DNA from: Doris montereyensis
Lineage: Eukaryota; Mollusca; Gastropoda; Nudibranchia; Dorididae
DNA length: 64,000 nt
NCBI GenBank assembly: GCA_037039925.1
Contig: JAXRKP010001145.1
Span: forward strand, 88,501-152,500
Direction of reading: 5' to 3'
Of the stretch, positions 23,941-37,600 are shown one piece after another (position 1 is the first letter of the stretch; each line of letters opens with the position of its first letter). A program made the position numbers and the translations under genes. The notes under the pieces were generated by a model. It searched no databases. It was given only the letters and a program-made list of their open reading frames with translations, and had not been told where the DNA came from.

Positions 23941-23947
23941 TCCTCTC

Positions 23948-24003
23948 CTCCTCTCTCTCTCCCTCCCTCTCTCCATCTCTCTCTCTCTCTCTCTCCCTCT
24001 CTC
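23948..24003. repeat. CT-rich microsatellite
   Basis: About 55 bp of mostly CTCTCT and CCCT repeats. Confidence 0.85.
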
Positions 24004-24494
24004 AACCAGCATTTCCATCATCAACCAAGACAACCATGATAATGATATTATAATATTTTCAATGTTCTGCAGAGAGGCAACTTAGTAACAACAATAGATG
24101 TGCATTGTCTTATCAGATTTACTAGTCTGTGTATTAGATCAATAGGAAATATCTTGACTTATAATTTTTCTTCATTTTTGTTTCGACATTACAGTGTTGA
24201 TATATTTTTATGCTGTAGGGGACAAATGTAGCTTTATGTCGGTTGGTTCTACACGAAGATTCTCTATATCTTCTGCCGGATGGAAGTAACATAAATTCAC
24301 TGTTCAGAGGTGTTTTACTTGATCAATAATGAATACTGACAGGAGAAGAAATCACAAGGCTTAGGCTTTTCTTTGAATTACTGATTTATTTTCATGTGTT
24401 ATACAAAACAACAACCATTCATTTCCTTATGTATACAAATACAAACAAGTGAACACACTCATCACAAACAGATACTTATGCATGAAGACACGAG
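24004..24494. other. Intergenic; nothing recognised
   Basis: AT-rich DNA between the CT microsatellite and the next interspersed repeat. No supported feature. Confidence 0.3.
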
Positions 24495-24645
24495 TGAATT
24501 GCTTGCTTGTTTAATTCATTGAAATTTACCCTGTCCACCACAAACAGTGATCTCAGGATGAATAAAGAGGAAAAAGAGCAAGATGAAGGATAGGGAAGTA
24601 AAAGAATGAAAGGAAAGAAGGAGGACCCACAAGGAGTGTCCCCCA
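24495..24645 (-). repeat. Copy 3 of the CTGAGATCACTG interspersed repeat
   Basis: The minus strand reads TGTGGGTCCTCCTTCTTTCC through CTGAGATCACTGTTTGTG to GTGGACAGGGTAAATTTCAA, matching 10214-10345 in the opposite orientation. Its presence on both strands shows dispersal rather than tandem growth. Confidence 0.6.
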
Positions 24646-25137
24646 ACTTCCACAAGAGAATTGCAATGGCTTTCACAAGTAGAAAAATAGCATAGGAAAT
24701 TACACTGTTTGAGTGTTTTAAAGCCTTTACATAATGTTAATAATAGTGTAGTGTCTACAAAGGAAGTGGGAGAAAAAAAGAAAAACAAAAACAGAATGTA
24801 TACACAAGAGTAAATATTTGTTAAAGAAGACCTATGATTGATGGCAAGACTCGCTCAACAAATCACATTTAAAATGTGTGAATAATCAGTCAATTAGGGC
24901 TTTTTAAATTAAAATTTTTAATTTTACGACATCTATGCATAAATGTTTCATTTCATGACTGTCATTCATTTCACATATTTCCATGCTTTACGTAATCAAA
25001 ACACACCATAACATTCTGGTCTTATCCTTTTCCCTTACACTTACACACAGATGATAATAATAAAGATACAACACAATATTATCAAACTAGAAGCTACTGA
25101 CAGTGACAGTACTGACAGTAGTGACATTTGTTGTACA

Positions 25138-25625
25138 TCACAAAAAAGGTTTACATTCCAAGTCCACTACCACATGGTCAATGCGAGGTGCATAAGATTT
25201 CACCCTTTCTATATGCCTGATATGAGTTTTCCATTTCCACCTTTTATGTCTTTTAACAGACCCGTTATCTGATTGGCTACCATGGCAGCCCATTGGATAA
25301 TGGAAGGTGAAGCAGCTTTGTTGGTAATATCTACTTTTGAAATCCTGTTCAAATTTGCATGGTCACCAACGACTGATGTGACGTCCATATTTACTCTTGC
25401 AGGATTTTCCTTATTTTGCAAGGCAGAGTGTGAGAGTTGTGAATCAGTGTCAATATTATCAGGACTCCTGCCAGAGGAGGCCATTGGAGGTGGAGTAGTC
25501 ACATTACCATGGACATGCAGGAAACCGCCAAACGGCTTCAACACCCTCACTGCTACAGGCCAGCTTTCCTCAGAGCTAGGAATCAGGCCTAAATTGACAC
25601 GATCTGCAATGCTTTCCATGCGAAG
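25138..25625 (-). CDS. TYW2: TYW2 last exon, with a one-base deletion
   Basis: The acceptor TTCCAACAG precedes 25625. The exon encodes [20 protein letters not shown], then a Pro/Ser-rich spacer, then [13 protein letters not shown]. The open frame stops at TAG 25209-25211. If one base is restored near 25231-25234 (AATGG where AATTGG is expected), the frame continues through [17 protein letters not shown] to TGA 25138-25140, matching the family C-terminus. The lesion is at a two-base homopolymer. Confidence 0.88.
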
Positions 25626-28600
25626 CTGTTGGAAAAAGAATTGAACAAATTCAGCTTTTCTAAAAATAACTTAATGAATACTGTATGATTACAACAATAA
25701 ACAACGCCTATCCGAGGAGGTGGTAATAATGCTTGCACAGTTGGAAAATTCTCCTAAGGAGATAAAGTAATCTGAAAACATATCATTGAATACGATACAG
25801 AGCTGAACACTTTGTAATAATTGTGGAGATAACCGAGACTTTGAAAAGGTTACAAGCGTGAATGAAGGTTAAGATATACTTCCCATCTACCACCGACAGT
25901 TATTTCAGGGTTGCAGGACAAAAAATTATGACAATAAACACAGAAAACAGGAAGTAGAAATAGGTATGACTGAAAGGTCAAACAAAGGAACACGCTACAA
26001 CAAGAGAGCACCCACCATATCACCACCAATGATTTTAGAGCTCAAAGTCCACACAGGAATTCACTCACCATTCTGTTGTCACCTTCATGGATGGTACATC
26101 TCTGTGCCACACCATTGAGAGTGAGATTCTTCCTTAATGCTGCTACTGCATCAGGGTTCCATTCACAGGCATGGACATGCTCAGCTTTGGCATGAACCAA
26201 ATACGGAAGGGTGAAATAGCCAATACCTTTCAAAGCATAGGAACAGGATATACTATAAATAATAGTAATACAATCTCTAAAAAGGGAAATTTTGGCTACA
26301 TTCACACTAGTGTAGCTTTTCCTGTCAGCCAGTTGCTGTCAGCTTCAAAGACAATTTGTAATCTACCTATTTTCAGCATGACACAAGTTGGTGACATTAC
26401 CGTTGTGAGTGTTACCTTAACTATAAAATATGGCATTGGCAAGATAAAAATAGAGAATAGTGTTGTAATGACAATTTAAATAAAGAGAACAGATATAAAT
26501 AAGGTATTAGGAATTTGACATCCCTAGCGTTCATTGTTTTGCAAAAGATTATAAACTATATCATTATCATAATGAGGTTCGGAAGTTTTGAATTTACTTC
26601 AAAATGTGTTGTTCCTATGCATTCTTTAAACGTCTTTGCTACAGTGGTTTCTTTCACCGTCTTCTCTTCAAAAACTTGAATAAGAGATGGCACATTCTTT
26701 TTCTTTTTAGTCATCTTTTGGATCAGCAACTTATTAGTTTTGTGTGAATAGTGCAATAGATTAAATCCTTGTTTACAGTCAAATTGTATACAATGCTATG
26801 GAAACCGTAGCTTATAGTACAAATCCCTCTCACAATTGCTTACTTTCAATTTTTTATATTTTTTAGAGAGGGATTAGTTTTCTTAATGACCACAGTATGG
26901 CAAGCAACAAAAAGACTGGCATACATAAAGTTATTTCTTCTGTTTGGATTGTTTTGTGCTGAAGCTTTCTCATTTTTTATTGTCTTAACATTTTCCTTTA
27001 CTATTAACTTCATCAACTAAATACTTTAACCTACCTGAATAAAGGTCAACCACCACTTCACCACGGCAGTCAAATTGGGCCACTCGTAATTTTTCAGTGA
27101 CATTACCAGCACTGAACATGCACTTTGTCACATCATAACTATATCTGGAATGTAAGAGGAAAGAGAAACCAGTCATTAACACAAGTGTAGAGGTACACCT
27201 GTCAAGTAATACACGTGTAGAACACACCTGTCGTCAAGTAATACACATGTAGAGGCACACCTGTCAGTAAAACACGTGTAAAGGCACACCTATCAAGTAA
27301 TACGTGTGTAGGCACACCTATCAAGTAATACACTGTAGAGAGCACACCTGTCAAGTAATACACTGTAGAGGCACACTGTCAAGTAATACACGTGTAGAGG
27401 CACACCTGTCCAAGTAATAGCACGTGTAGGAACACACCTGTCAAGTAATACACATGTAAGAGCACACCTGTCAAGTAATACACGTGTAGAGACACGTGTG
27501 AGGCACCTCAATCAAGTAATACACTGTAGAGGCACACCTGTCAAGTAATACACGTGTAGAGACACACCTGTCAAGTAATACACGTGTGTCAAGTAATACA
27601 CTGTGAGGCACACCTGTCAAGTAATACACGTGTAGAGGCACACCTGTCAAGTAATACGTGTATACACTGTATACATGTATAGAGGCACACCTGTCAAGTA
27701 ATACACGTGTAAAGGCACACCTGTCAGTAATACACGTGTAGAGGCACCTGTCCAACTGTAGAGGTACACCACTGTAGAGGCACACCTGTCAAGTAATACA
27801 CTGCAGGCACACCTGTCAAGTAATACACGTGTACCTGTCAAGTAATACACTGTAGAGGTACACCTGTCAAGTAATACACGTGTAGAGGCACACCTGTCAA
27901 GTAATACACTGTAGAGACACACCTGTCAAGTAATACACGTGTAAGAGACACACCTGTCAAGTAATACACTGTAAGGGCACACCTGTCAAGTAATACACAC
28001 TGCACACCTGTCAAGTAATACACAGGCACACCTGTCAAGTAATACGATGTAAAGGCACACCTGTCAAATAATGCGTGTCTGTCAAGTAATACACTGTAGA
28101 GGTACACCTGTCAAGTAATACACGTGTAGAGGCACACCTGTCAAGTAATACATGTGTAGAGACACACCTGTCAAGTAATACACGTGTAGAGACACACCTG
28201 TCAAGTAATACACTGTAGAGGCACACCTGTCAAGTAATACATGTGTAGAGACACACCTGTCAAAGTAATACACATGTAGAGGCACACCTGTCAAGTAATA
28301 CACATGTAGAGACACCTGTCAAATGTACATGTGTCTAGAACACACCTGTCAAGTAATACACGTGTAGAGACACACCTGTCAAATAATGAACACACGTGTA
28401 GAGCACACCTGTCCAAGTAATACACTGTAGAGACACACTGTCCAAGTAATACACGTGTAGAGGCACACCTGTCAAGTAATACACATGTAGAGACACCTGT
28501 CAAGTAATACATGTGTAGAGACACATCTGTCAAGTAATACACTGAACACACCTGTCAAAGTAATACACATGTAGAGACACACCTGTCAAGTAATACACAT

Positions 28601-31600
28601 GTAGAGCACACCTGTCAAGTAATACATGTGTAGAGACACACCTGTCAAGTAATACACACATGTAGAGACACACCTGTCCGTAATACACATGTAGAGGCAC
28701 ACCTGTCAAGTAATACATGTGTAGAGACACACCTGTCAAGTAATACATGTGTCGAGCACCCGTCAAGTAATACACGTGTAGAGGCACACCCGTTAAGTAA
28801 TACACGTGTAGAGACACACCTGTCCAGTAATACATGTATACAGACACACCTTCAAGTAATACATGTGTAGAGGCACACCTGTCCAAGTAATGTGTAGAGC
28901 ACACCCGTTAAGTAATACACGTGTAGAGACACACCTGTCAAGTAATACATGTATAGAGGCACACCTGTCAAGTAATACACGTGTAGAGACACATCTGTCA
29001 AGTAATACACATGTAGAGGCACCTGTCCAGTAATACACATGTAGAGGCACACCCCTGTCCAAATAATACACCTGTCAAGTAATACACTGTAGAGGCACAC
29101 CTGTCAAGTAATACACTGTAGAGCACATCTGTCCAAGTAATAATAGAGGCACAACTGTCAAGTAATACACTGTAGAGGCACACCTGTCAAGTAATACATG
29201 TGTAGAGACACACCTGTCAAGTAATACACATGTAGAGACACCTGTCAAGTAATACACATGTAGAGACACCTGTCAAGTAATACATGTGTAGAGACACACC
29301 TGTCAAGTAATACATGTGTAGAGACACCTGTCAAGTAATACACATGTAGAGACACACCTGTCCAAGTAATACACATGTAGAGACACACCTGTCAAGTAAT
29401 ACATGTAGAGACACACCTGTCAAGTAATACACATGTAGAGACACACCTGTCAAGTAATACACATGTCAAGTAATACATGTGTGACACCTGTCAAGTAACA
29501 CATGTAGAGTGTCAAACAATACACACACCTGTCAAGTAATACATGTGTAGAACACACCTGTCAAGTAACCTGTAAGCATGTGAACACACCTGTCAAGTAA
29601 TACACACATGTAATACAGAGACACACCTGTCAAGTAATACACATGTAAGACACACCTGTCAAGTAATACACATGTAGAGACACCTGTCAAGTAATACATG
29701 TGTAGAGCACACCTGTCCAGTAATACATGTGTAGAGCACACCTGTCAAGTAATACACATGTAGAGCACACCTGTCAAGTAATACATGTATAGAGGCACCT
29801 CATCAAGATGTGGGAACACACCTGTCCAAACAAGCACACATGGCGCACACCTCTCACATGTAGAGGCACACCTGTCGTTGATTGAAGACACACCTGTCAA
29901 GTAATACATGTGTAGGCATCCTGTCAAGTAAAACGTGTAGAGGCCATTTGAGTGTAGAGACACACCTGTTGTTACATGTATAGATCTCATGTGTATTGTG
30001 AGACACATGAGGCACACCTGTCACGTTCCGTTGCACACCTGTCTAATACACTGTAGAGGCACACCTGTGAATTCATTTGAGAGGCAAATAGAGTAATACA
30101 CGTGTGAGAATAGAGCACACATTTTCCAAACTGTAGAGGCACACCTGTCCAAGTAATACACATTACAAGGTAAGCATTGTATTTTATTAGAGCACACCTG
30201 TCAAGTAATACACGTGTATTAGATTTTGAATGAATCCTGATAGTAATGATAAACACCTGTAGGTGAGGACCTGTCAAGTAATACAGTATCGCTGGATAGT
30301 CGCACGCCCCTTGGGATTCATGCGTTTATGCATAGTTCAACTAAGATTGTCAATGTGAAGTTATTATTGATACGCCCCTTGATTCTCAAACACATTAGCG
30401 TGGAATGATACTGATGGCTTTCACTTTTTTGTCTTGTTTCGTTGGGTTTATATTGTTTTTATTTATTTTGCTATCCAGGAAAGCAGATCAAGATCAAATT
30501 TTAAAAGACAATGCTTCAGTCCTAGCTTTGAAGAAGTGACTTGAGGTAGATCACGATCTTCTTTTGTGTTTGTAATTCGACCTCATGTTGTGAATTACCA
30601 TAAAGCCTGCCCTCAATACCCTTGCTCTACCCATTTCATCTACCATCAGATAGTATAATTATTTATTCTCGCTCACTGCCACAGCCAATTGCATCTGGAC
30701 CTAGTAGCGTTAGAGGCCACAGAATAATGTCTGAAAAAGGACAATGAAGGACATTATTATTATTATTATAACATTATTACTATTATTATTATTATCATTA
30801 ATATTACTATTATTAGTATTATTATTATTATTATTAAATGTGCTTTCTGTTCTCATGTTTTTATATTATGACAAAACTATTATTTTGATCTAATGGATAC
30901 TATTATTATTATTATCTTTATTATTTTCACTATTATTGTTATTATTAGAGGAAAGCATGTGTTTACACAGAGTTGCTTTTATGAAATGTGCATTTATTAT
31001 TATGCTAAAATTATTATTATTATTATTATTTTTACAATATTATTATTGATTATTATCTGCACTTATGGAAGGCTTAAGTTCAATGGTTTCAAATTATGAA
31101 ATCATGGACATCTTAAATTATTATTATTCAGTTATTTAGATCTACTTACTTTTCTGCCGGGAATTTGAAAATGTATGTTTTCTTTTCAGTTATTCCAAAC
31201 ACCTGGCTGAAAACGTTATTTCAGTCTACAAGTGCAAATCTAGATTTGTAACCTTAGAGTAGTTAGAGTCACATATCTAAACAATCAACCAATTTGTCCT
31301 ACTACATCTAAACAATCGACCAATTTGTAAGCTTAGAGTTACACATCAATAATCAACAAATTTGTAACCTTAGAGTTACAATCTGACAAACTAATTTGTA
31401 ATCTTTTTAGAGTTACACTGATAATGGAGAGTTACTCATCTAAATATAACAATTTGATTACACATCTAAATAATCAACCAATTTGTCATTACTCATGTAA
31501 ACAATGAACCAATTTTAACCTTAGAGCTACACATCTAAACAATCTGCCAATTTGATGCTGAAGTTTCATCTTAATTGATTGACTTGTCAGACAAAGTAGA

Positions 31601-34600
31601 TGTATCTTTCAAAATGCTGAATAACAAAAACTGCTTCCCTAACCTTCTGTATACATTGGCACAAAGCTGCTGTTAAATATTATCAGTTGTCAAAAACATT
31701 AAATTCTCCAAAGTTTAGGAGATTCTCTTTATATTCAAAACTAAGTGGTTTCCTAGGTTGTAAGAACTAAACATAGTGTTTATTTGATGATTGATTATGT
31801 TTTAGCTCTCCTGAAAAAAAATTTATTCCAGATTCTGACTAGAATGGTACCTATTTTGAGACAAGCTTATTAATACATAAGACAAGTTCTGAAAATGCAC
31901 AACAATAATAATATGCTATGATGGCCAAAGTAATCACTAAATATTGCTTTTAATTGCAAATTTTGGGGTCAAATTAGTGTGAAAGGATTTGATGTCTAGA
32001 CAAAATTCGTTTTTTTAGCTCTGTTATATAATATGATAAAAATACCCGCCATCTTAATATTCAATTTCATTTCCCGATCACTATGGGTTCAATTTGCTTG
32101 TAATTACAACAGGATGTTTTGACAAGTCTGTCACGCCATTGTTCAAAAATTCTTTCGTTATGATTTTTTTGTTTTATAATGTCATTGTCAACATATAGCG
32201 AAAAATGCATTTTTTATACCAAAATTTTAAAAAAGTTTGATAGAAAACAAAAAACGCCGTTGAAAAACTGAAGACATGAATTACATATTTGAAGTTTGAA
32301 TGAAATATGATGTCTGTTAAATGGACCTCAGTAATAAACACAGTTTTGAGAAAAACCAAATAGTAGAAAAGTGAAATTTCTAGCTTCGATTTAAACAATC
32401 CCAGCGCCATACACTCTATTTCTGTACGTTTTTGCACTTCCGTACTTCCCTCATCTTCGCCTTGCCTTCTTTCATACACTTTTCCTTCATCACATAGTCA
32501 CTATGGTGGAGTCTTCGCCTTCAATTGCTTGGCACGTATAAACGGGATTTCAGTCTCGAGCGAGGAGGACTCTTTCAGTGTTCATCAAAGCTCTGTTGAT
32601 ACACATGTAGAGGCACACCTGTCAAGTAATACTGCTCGATATGTGTGAAGGGTCGGGTAAAGGAGATAAACGGGAGGTAGCCTGTCAAGTAATACATGCC
32701 AGTGATTCAGTGCCGACTGTTACATTACCACTACTAAGTGGTTGGTGAATGTGTAGTGGAGTACACCTGTCAAGGATGAGAGGTGGAGGAAAGGTCGACC
32801 AATTGATGGGTAGAGGGAATGGTGGTGGTTGTCAATGTGCGAGCACCTGTCAATAATACACTATTAGACTACACCTGTAAAGAGACACGATGAGAGACAC
32901 ACCTGTCAAGTAATACATGTGTAGAGGCACACTTATTTAATACACGTGTAGAGGTACACCTGTCAAGTAATACACGTTAGAGGAACCTCTGCAAGTAATT
33001 GTAGAGACACAGTCAAGTAATCTTGGAAGGCACGGATGTCAAGTAATACATGATGAAGATAGACATCGTAGAGACACTTTAGAGGCACACCTGTCAAGTA
33101 AAAATAGAGACACGTGTAGAGGCACACCTGTCTTGGAATGATGAGAGGCAACTTATCAATAAAGAAGACACTGCAGACAAACACCAATACCTAGTTTTGA
33201 CACTGTGCTAACAACTGATAGATGACAATGTAGAGGCAACCTGTCAAGTAATCACGTAGAGACACACCTGTCAAGTAATACACAAGAGACACACTGATTA
33301 GTAGCGAGAGCACACCTGTCAAGTAATACAGTGTAGAGGCACACCTGTCAAGTAATACAGTGTCGCTGGATAAACTGGTTGCCGTTTGGGCGCTGAGAAA
33401 AGCTGATGCGTTTATGCATACCGTGTGTTTACACGATATCTTCTGGGAGATAATGTCAATGTCAGGGATTATTATTGATTACGCCCCTTGATTATCAAAC
33501 ACATGAGCGTGGAAGTGTGATACTGATGGCATCACTTTTTGTTTTTTTTGTTTCTTTGGGTTTTTGTTGTTTTTATTTATTTTGCTATCTCGGAAAGCAG
33601 ATCAAAAGTCATACAAGCTTTGGAAGACAATGGGTCCAAGCTTTGTGAAAGAAGTGATATGCGCAGTAAGGTAGATCACGATCTATCAATAATTTTCATG
33701 CTCAAAACAAACCCTCTAACTACGTACACTCGACCTCAAAAGCCAATAACTCATGGTCTGTGAACATAAAGCCCCACCCTCAAACCCTTGCTCTCTTTCA
33801 GTGAGTATGTGCATCTGTCACCATCAGTGATCGTAGTCTATAATTACATTGCATGAATTCTCCGCCACTGCCACAGCCAATCATAACGCATCTGGATCGA
33901 TTCGTAAATTCGCGTCCACAGAATAATGTCTGGACAGACAGCCTTTGACTTTGAACATCGAGAAATCAGAGACTAGGACACTAGGAGGGGTGGATCGATA
34001 ATGTAGGTCAGACATGACATAACATTGTCATGACACCTTCGTCTGGGTAGTGCTTAGACTCAGACAGACAATGAAGCTAGACATGGAAGAAGACAGACAC
34101 ACTAGTGACACTGTTTGTCCTAGACCAGCATTGCTCGCTAAAAATGTGCTTTCTGTTCTCATGTTTTTGTTATTTCTGACAAAAACTCAATAAAAAACTC
34201 GTTTTAAGGCCTCTAATGGATGGGTATGAATTGCGTTACAGAGAAAAGTGTGTCTTTATACGTTAAATACAGTGTCTTCACACTGTTATTACATAGTAAA
34301 AATAGGTCAACAGAGGAAAGCATGTGTTTACACAGAGGTAGCTTATGAAATGTGCATTTATCCAGCGACTACTGTACAAATGCTAAAATTATTTTCATCC
34401 CCAAACCAAAAAGAAAGTAAAGTTTCACACATTATCTATCCCAGCTTCTATGCTACAGGCAATAAAATACAGGTGTTCTTGCTGATCTTAAATATATCTG
34501 CACTACATGGTAGCTTAAGTTCAATGGTTTCAAATAAAGCTGAAATCACTGACATCTTAAATAGTTTTCAAACGTTATTCTAATGTTATTTTTACGGCTC

Positions 34601-37600
34601 TTATAATATTATTTGCCCAAGGCTGTTATAATGTTATTTTCCCACGGCTGTTATAATGTTGTTTGCCCACGGCTGTTATAAGTTATTTGCCCACGGCTGT
34701 TATAACGTTATTTGCCCACGGCCTGTTACTAATCTAAACAATCAACCAATTTGTAACCTTAGAGTAAGTTAGAGTCACATATCTAAACAATCAACCAATT
34801 TGTAAACTTAGAGCTACACATCTAAACAATCGACCAATTTGTAAGCTTAGAGTTACACATCTAAACAATCAACAAATTTGTAACCTTAGAGTTACACATC
34901 TAAACAATCAACTAATTTGTAATCTTTTAGAGTTACACAATCAAAAAAGTAACCTAGAGTTAGAGTTACTCATCTAAATAATCAACCAATTTGTAACCTT
35001 AGAGCTACACATCTAAATAATCAACCAATTTGTAACTTAGAGTTACTCATCTAAACAATGAACCAATTTGTAACCTTAGAGCTACACATCTAAATAATCA
35101 ACCAATTTGTAACCTTAGAGTTACTCATCTAAACAATCAACCAATTTGTAACCTTAGAGTTACACAAGTAGATGCATGAAATATTTAAACAAAATGCTGA
35201 ATAACAAAAACTGCTTCCTAACCTCAAAAAGAAAATTACAACCAAGCAAAGCTGACTAAATATTATCGCAAAACTGTAAAAACATTAAATTCTAACCGTA
35301 CCAGTTCACAACTGTTCATTTCTTCCATTTACTACATTCTAAAAACTAAAGTTGGGCCTAATTATTAAGTTGTAATCTAAAAAGCATAAGATAGTGTTTA
35401 TTTGATGATTGATTATGTTTTTAGCTCTCCTGAAAAAATTACGTGTTTAGACAGTTTCATTGACGATAGAATGGTATTTTTTTAATCTCATACGGCGTCA
35501 ATGAATACATAAGACAAACACAGAGGTCATGGAGACTTTTGCTAATAATATGCAATGATGGCCAAAACAAAGGCTGCATAAGGGACCTTTTTTCCTATTA
35601 TTGCTTTTAATTGCAAATTTTGGGGTCAAATTAGTGTGAAAGGATTCCAAACGATGTCTGAGACAAAATTAAATATTTTTTTTAGCTCTGTTGCCATGGT
35701 AACGCTAAAAAACACCCGCCATCTTGGATTTTTGGCAAACTTTAGGACAGATTTCCCGATCACTATGGGTTCAATTTGCTTGTAATTACAACAGGATGTT
35801 TACACTGACCTCCTCTCAATTTTGTCACGCCATTTTTGCAAAAATATAAAAATAACAAATTTTATGATTTTTTTTGTTTTATAATGTCATTGTCAACATA
35901 TAGCGAAAATATGCATTTTTTATACCAAAAAATCCTTTAAAAAAAAGTTTGATAGAAAACAAAAAACGCCGTTGAAAAACTGAAGACATGAATAACTGAC
36001 ATAAGATTATGAAGTTTGAATGAAATATGATGACTTGTGTCTGAGATAAATGGACCTCAGTAATAAACACAGTTTTGAGAAAAAGCAGAAATAGTAGAAA
36101 AAGTGAAATTTCTAACCAAAAACGGATTCTAAACAATCCCAGCGCCATAGGATGGTTTTCCTTCTATTTCTGTACGTTTTTCAAGTCTTATTATCTTGCT
36201 TCCCTCATCTTCGCCTTGCCTTCTTTCATATTTTCCTTCATCACATAGTCACTATGGTGGAGTCTTTTTTGTTCTCATTGCTTGGCAAGGCCATAAATAT
36301 GTGAAATTTCATCTCGAGGGGGGGGACTCGAAATGCCTTCAACAGACGGTATTACATCAAAGCTCTGTTGATTTACAGTAGTGTCAACTGCCGTGCTGCT
36401 ACCAACCGATATGTGTGAAGGGTCGGGTAAAGAGATAATTGGGGAGGTAGCAGGGACGTTGACATCAAAGCCCAGTGATTCAGCAGTGAGACTGAAGGAT
36501 TACCACTACTACCAGCGGTTGGTGAATGTGAAGGGGTGGGTACAGGGGAAGGATGAGAGGTGGAGGAAAGGTCGACCAATTTGATGGGCGGAGTGGGAAT
36601 GGTGGTGGTTGTCAATGTGCGAGCACTACAGTACTACTTACTATTACTACTACTAGATAAAAAAAGGATGAGACAAGCACATTGTCATCAGGTCATGTAT
36701 TTCCTCACTTATTTCAACAGCAGGATCAATTATTCAACGTTTCTTTACGAACCTCTGCAAGTTGTTTACGAACAAGATCTTGGAATGACGGATTCATGTT
36801 TTGGCATGATGAAGATAGACATCTTACACTTTTTCTTTGTACACAATAATAAAAATAGTCACAAAATGAAACGACTGTCTTGGAATGATGAAAGACAACT
36901 TATCAATAAAGAAAAGACTGCATACAAAAACCAATACCTAGTTTTGACACTGTGCTAACAACGATAGATGACAATAGTAGTAGTAACGGTGTTCAAATAA
37001 ATCGACTGCCATCACGTGCTGGTATGTAAACAAGAGTATTATTAGTAACGGGAAAGCGAAAATATACCGAAGGTGTGAAACAAAACATGGCATTGTCAAA
37101 ACTGGTTGCCGTTTAGGTGCTGGAGACAGCTGAAGCCTTGAATTGAGACATCCGGCCGTCTCCGTGAGTCTTCGTGGAGAGAAAGTGAAATCTTGAACGT
37201 AGCTACGACCATATAGGGGAGATGAGCCAGTTGAGCACACCGATTGACATCAAGTAATGGAGAAATTATTATAAAACAAAGGCGTTTGATTGGATGTGTA
37301 ACGGATCACTGTATGATTGTATGAAAGGGGATGGCAAAGCTTTCCAAAGGCATGGGCGAATCTATTTTATTGCAGTTATATAGTGTAGTAATGGTAGCTT
37401 AAATATAGTGTAGTAATGGTGGCTTAAATATAATTTACTAAAGGTAGCTTAAATATAATGTACTAATGGTAGCTTAAATATAGTGTAGTAATGGTAGCTT
37501 AAATATAGTGTAGTAGTGGTAGCTTAAATATAGTGTAGTAATGGTAGCTTACATATAGTGTAGTAATGGTAGCTTAAATATAGTGTAGTAATGGTACCTT

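Larger units (their letters stand above)
30287..33360. repeat. Left copy of a 3.1-3.7 kb direct duplication (degraded)
   Basis: Long colinear matches link this stretch to 33353-37110, for example TACGCCCCTTGATT at 30371 and 33480 and TCACATAGTCACTATGGTGG at 32490 and 36241. The offset grows from about 3.11 to 3.75 kb, so this copy lacks about 640 bp in many small pieces. ATT runs (30755-31035) and minisatellite pieces (32596-33360) are spliced into it. It may be an assembly product. Confidence 0.8.
33353..37110. repeat. Right copy of the direct duplication (more intact)
   Basis: This copy reads smoothly where the left one is interrupted. It contains a 25-bp tandem repeat (34588-34729) and a 39-bp tandem repeat (34731-35166). 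A T-rich segment at 35700-36240 includes the phrase CCCGCCATCTTGG, common in dispersed repeats. No conserved protein was recognised. The Pro/Ser-rich minus-strand ORF at 36373-36615 has no clear family. Confidence 0.75.

Noticed and set aside
27293..30277. Many minus-strand ORFs with [13 protein letters not shown] repeats
   Set aside because: Translations of the 30-bp minisatellite in shifting frames.
27181..30286. CRISPR array
   Set aside because: Units are head to tail with no unique spacers, and the DNA is eukaryotic. The same applies to the 26-bp and 16-bp arrays.
36373..36615. Pro/Ser-rich minus-strand ORF as a gene
   Set aside because: Low complexity, inside a duplicated segment whose other copy is scrambled, with no recognised family.
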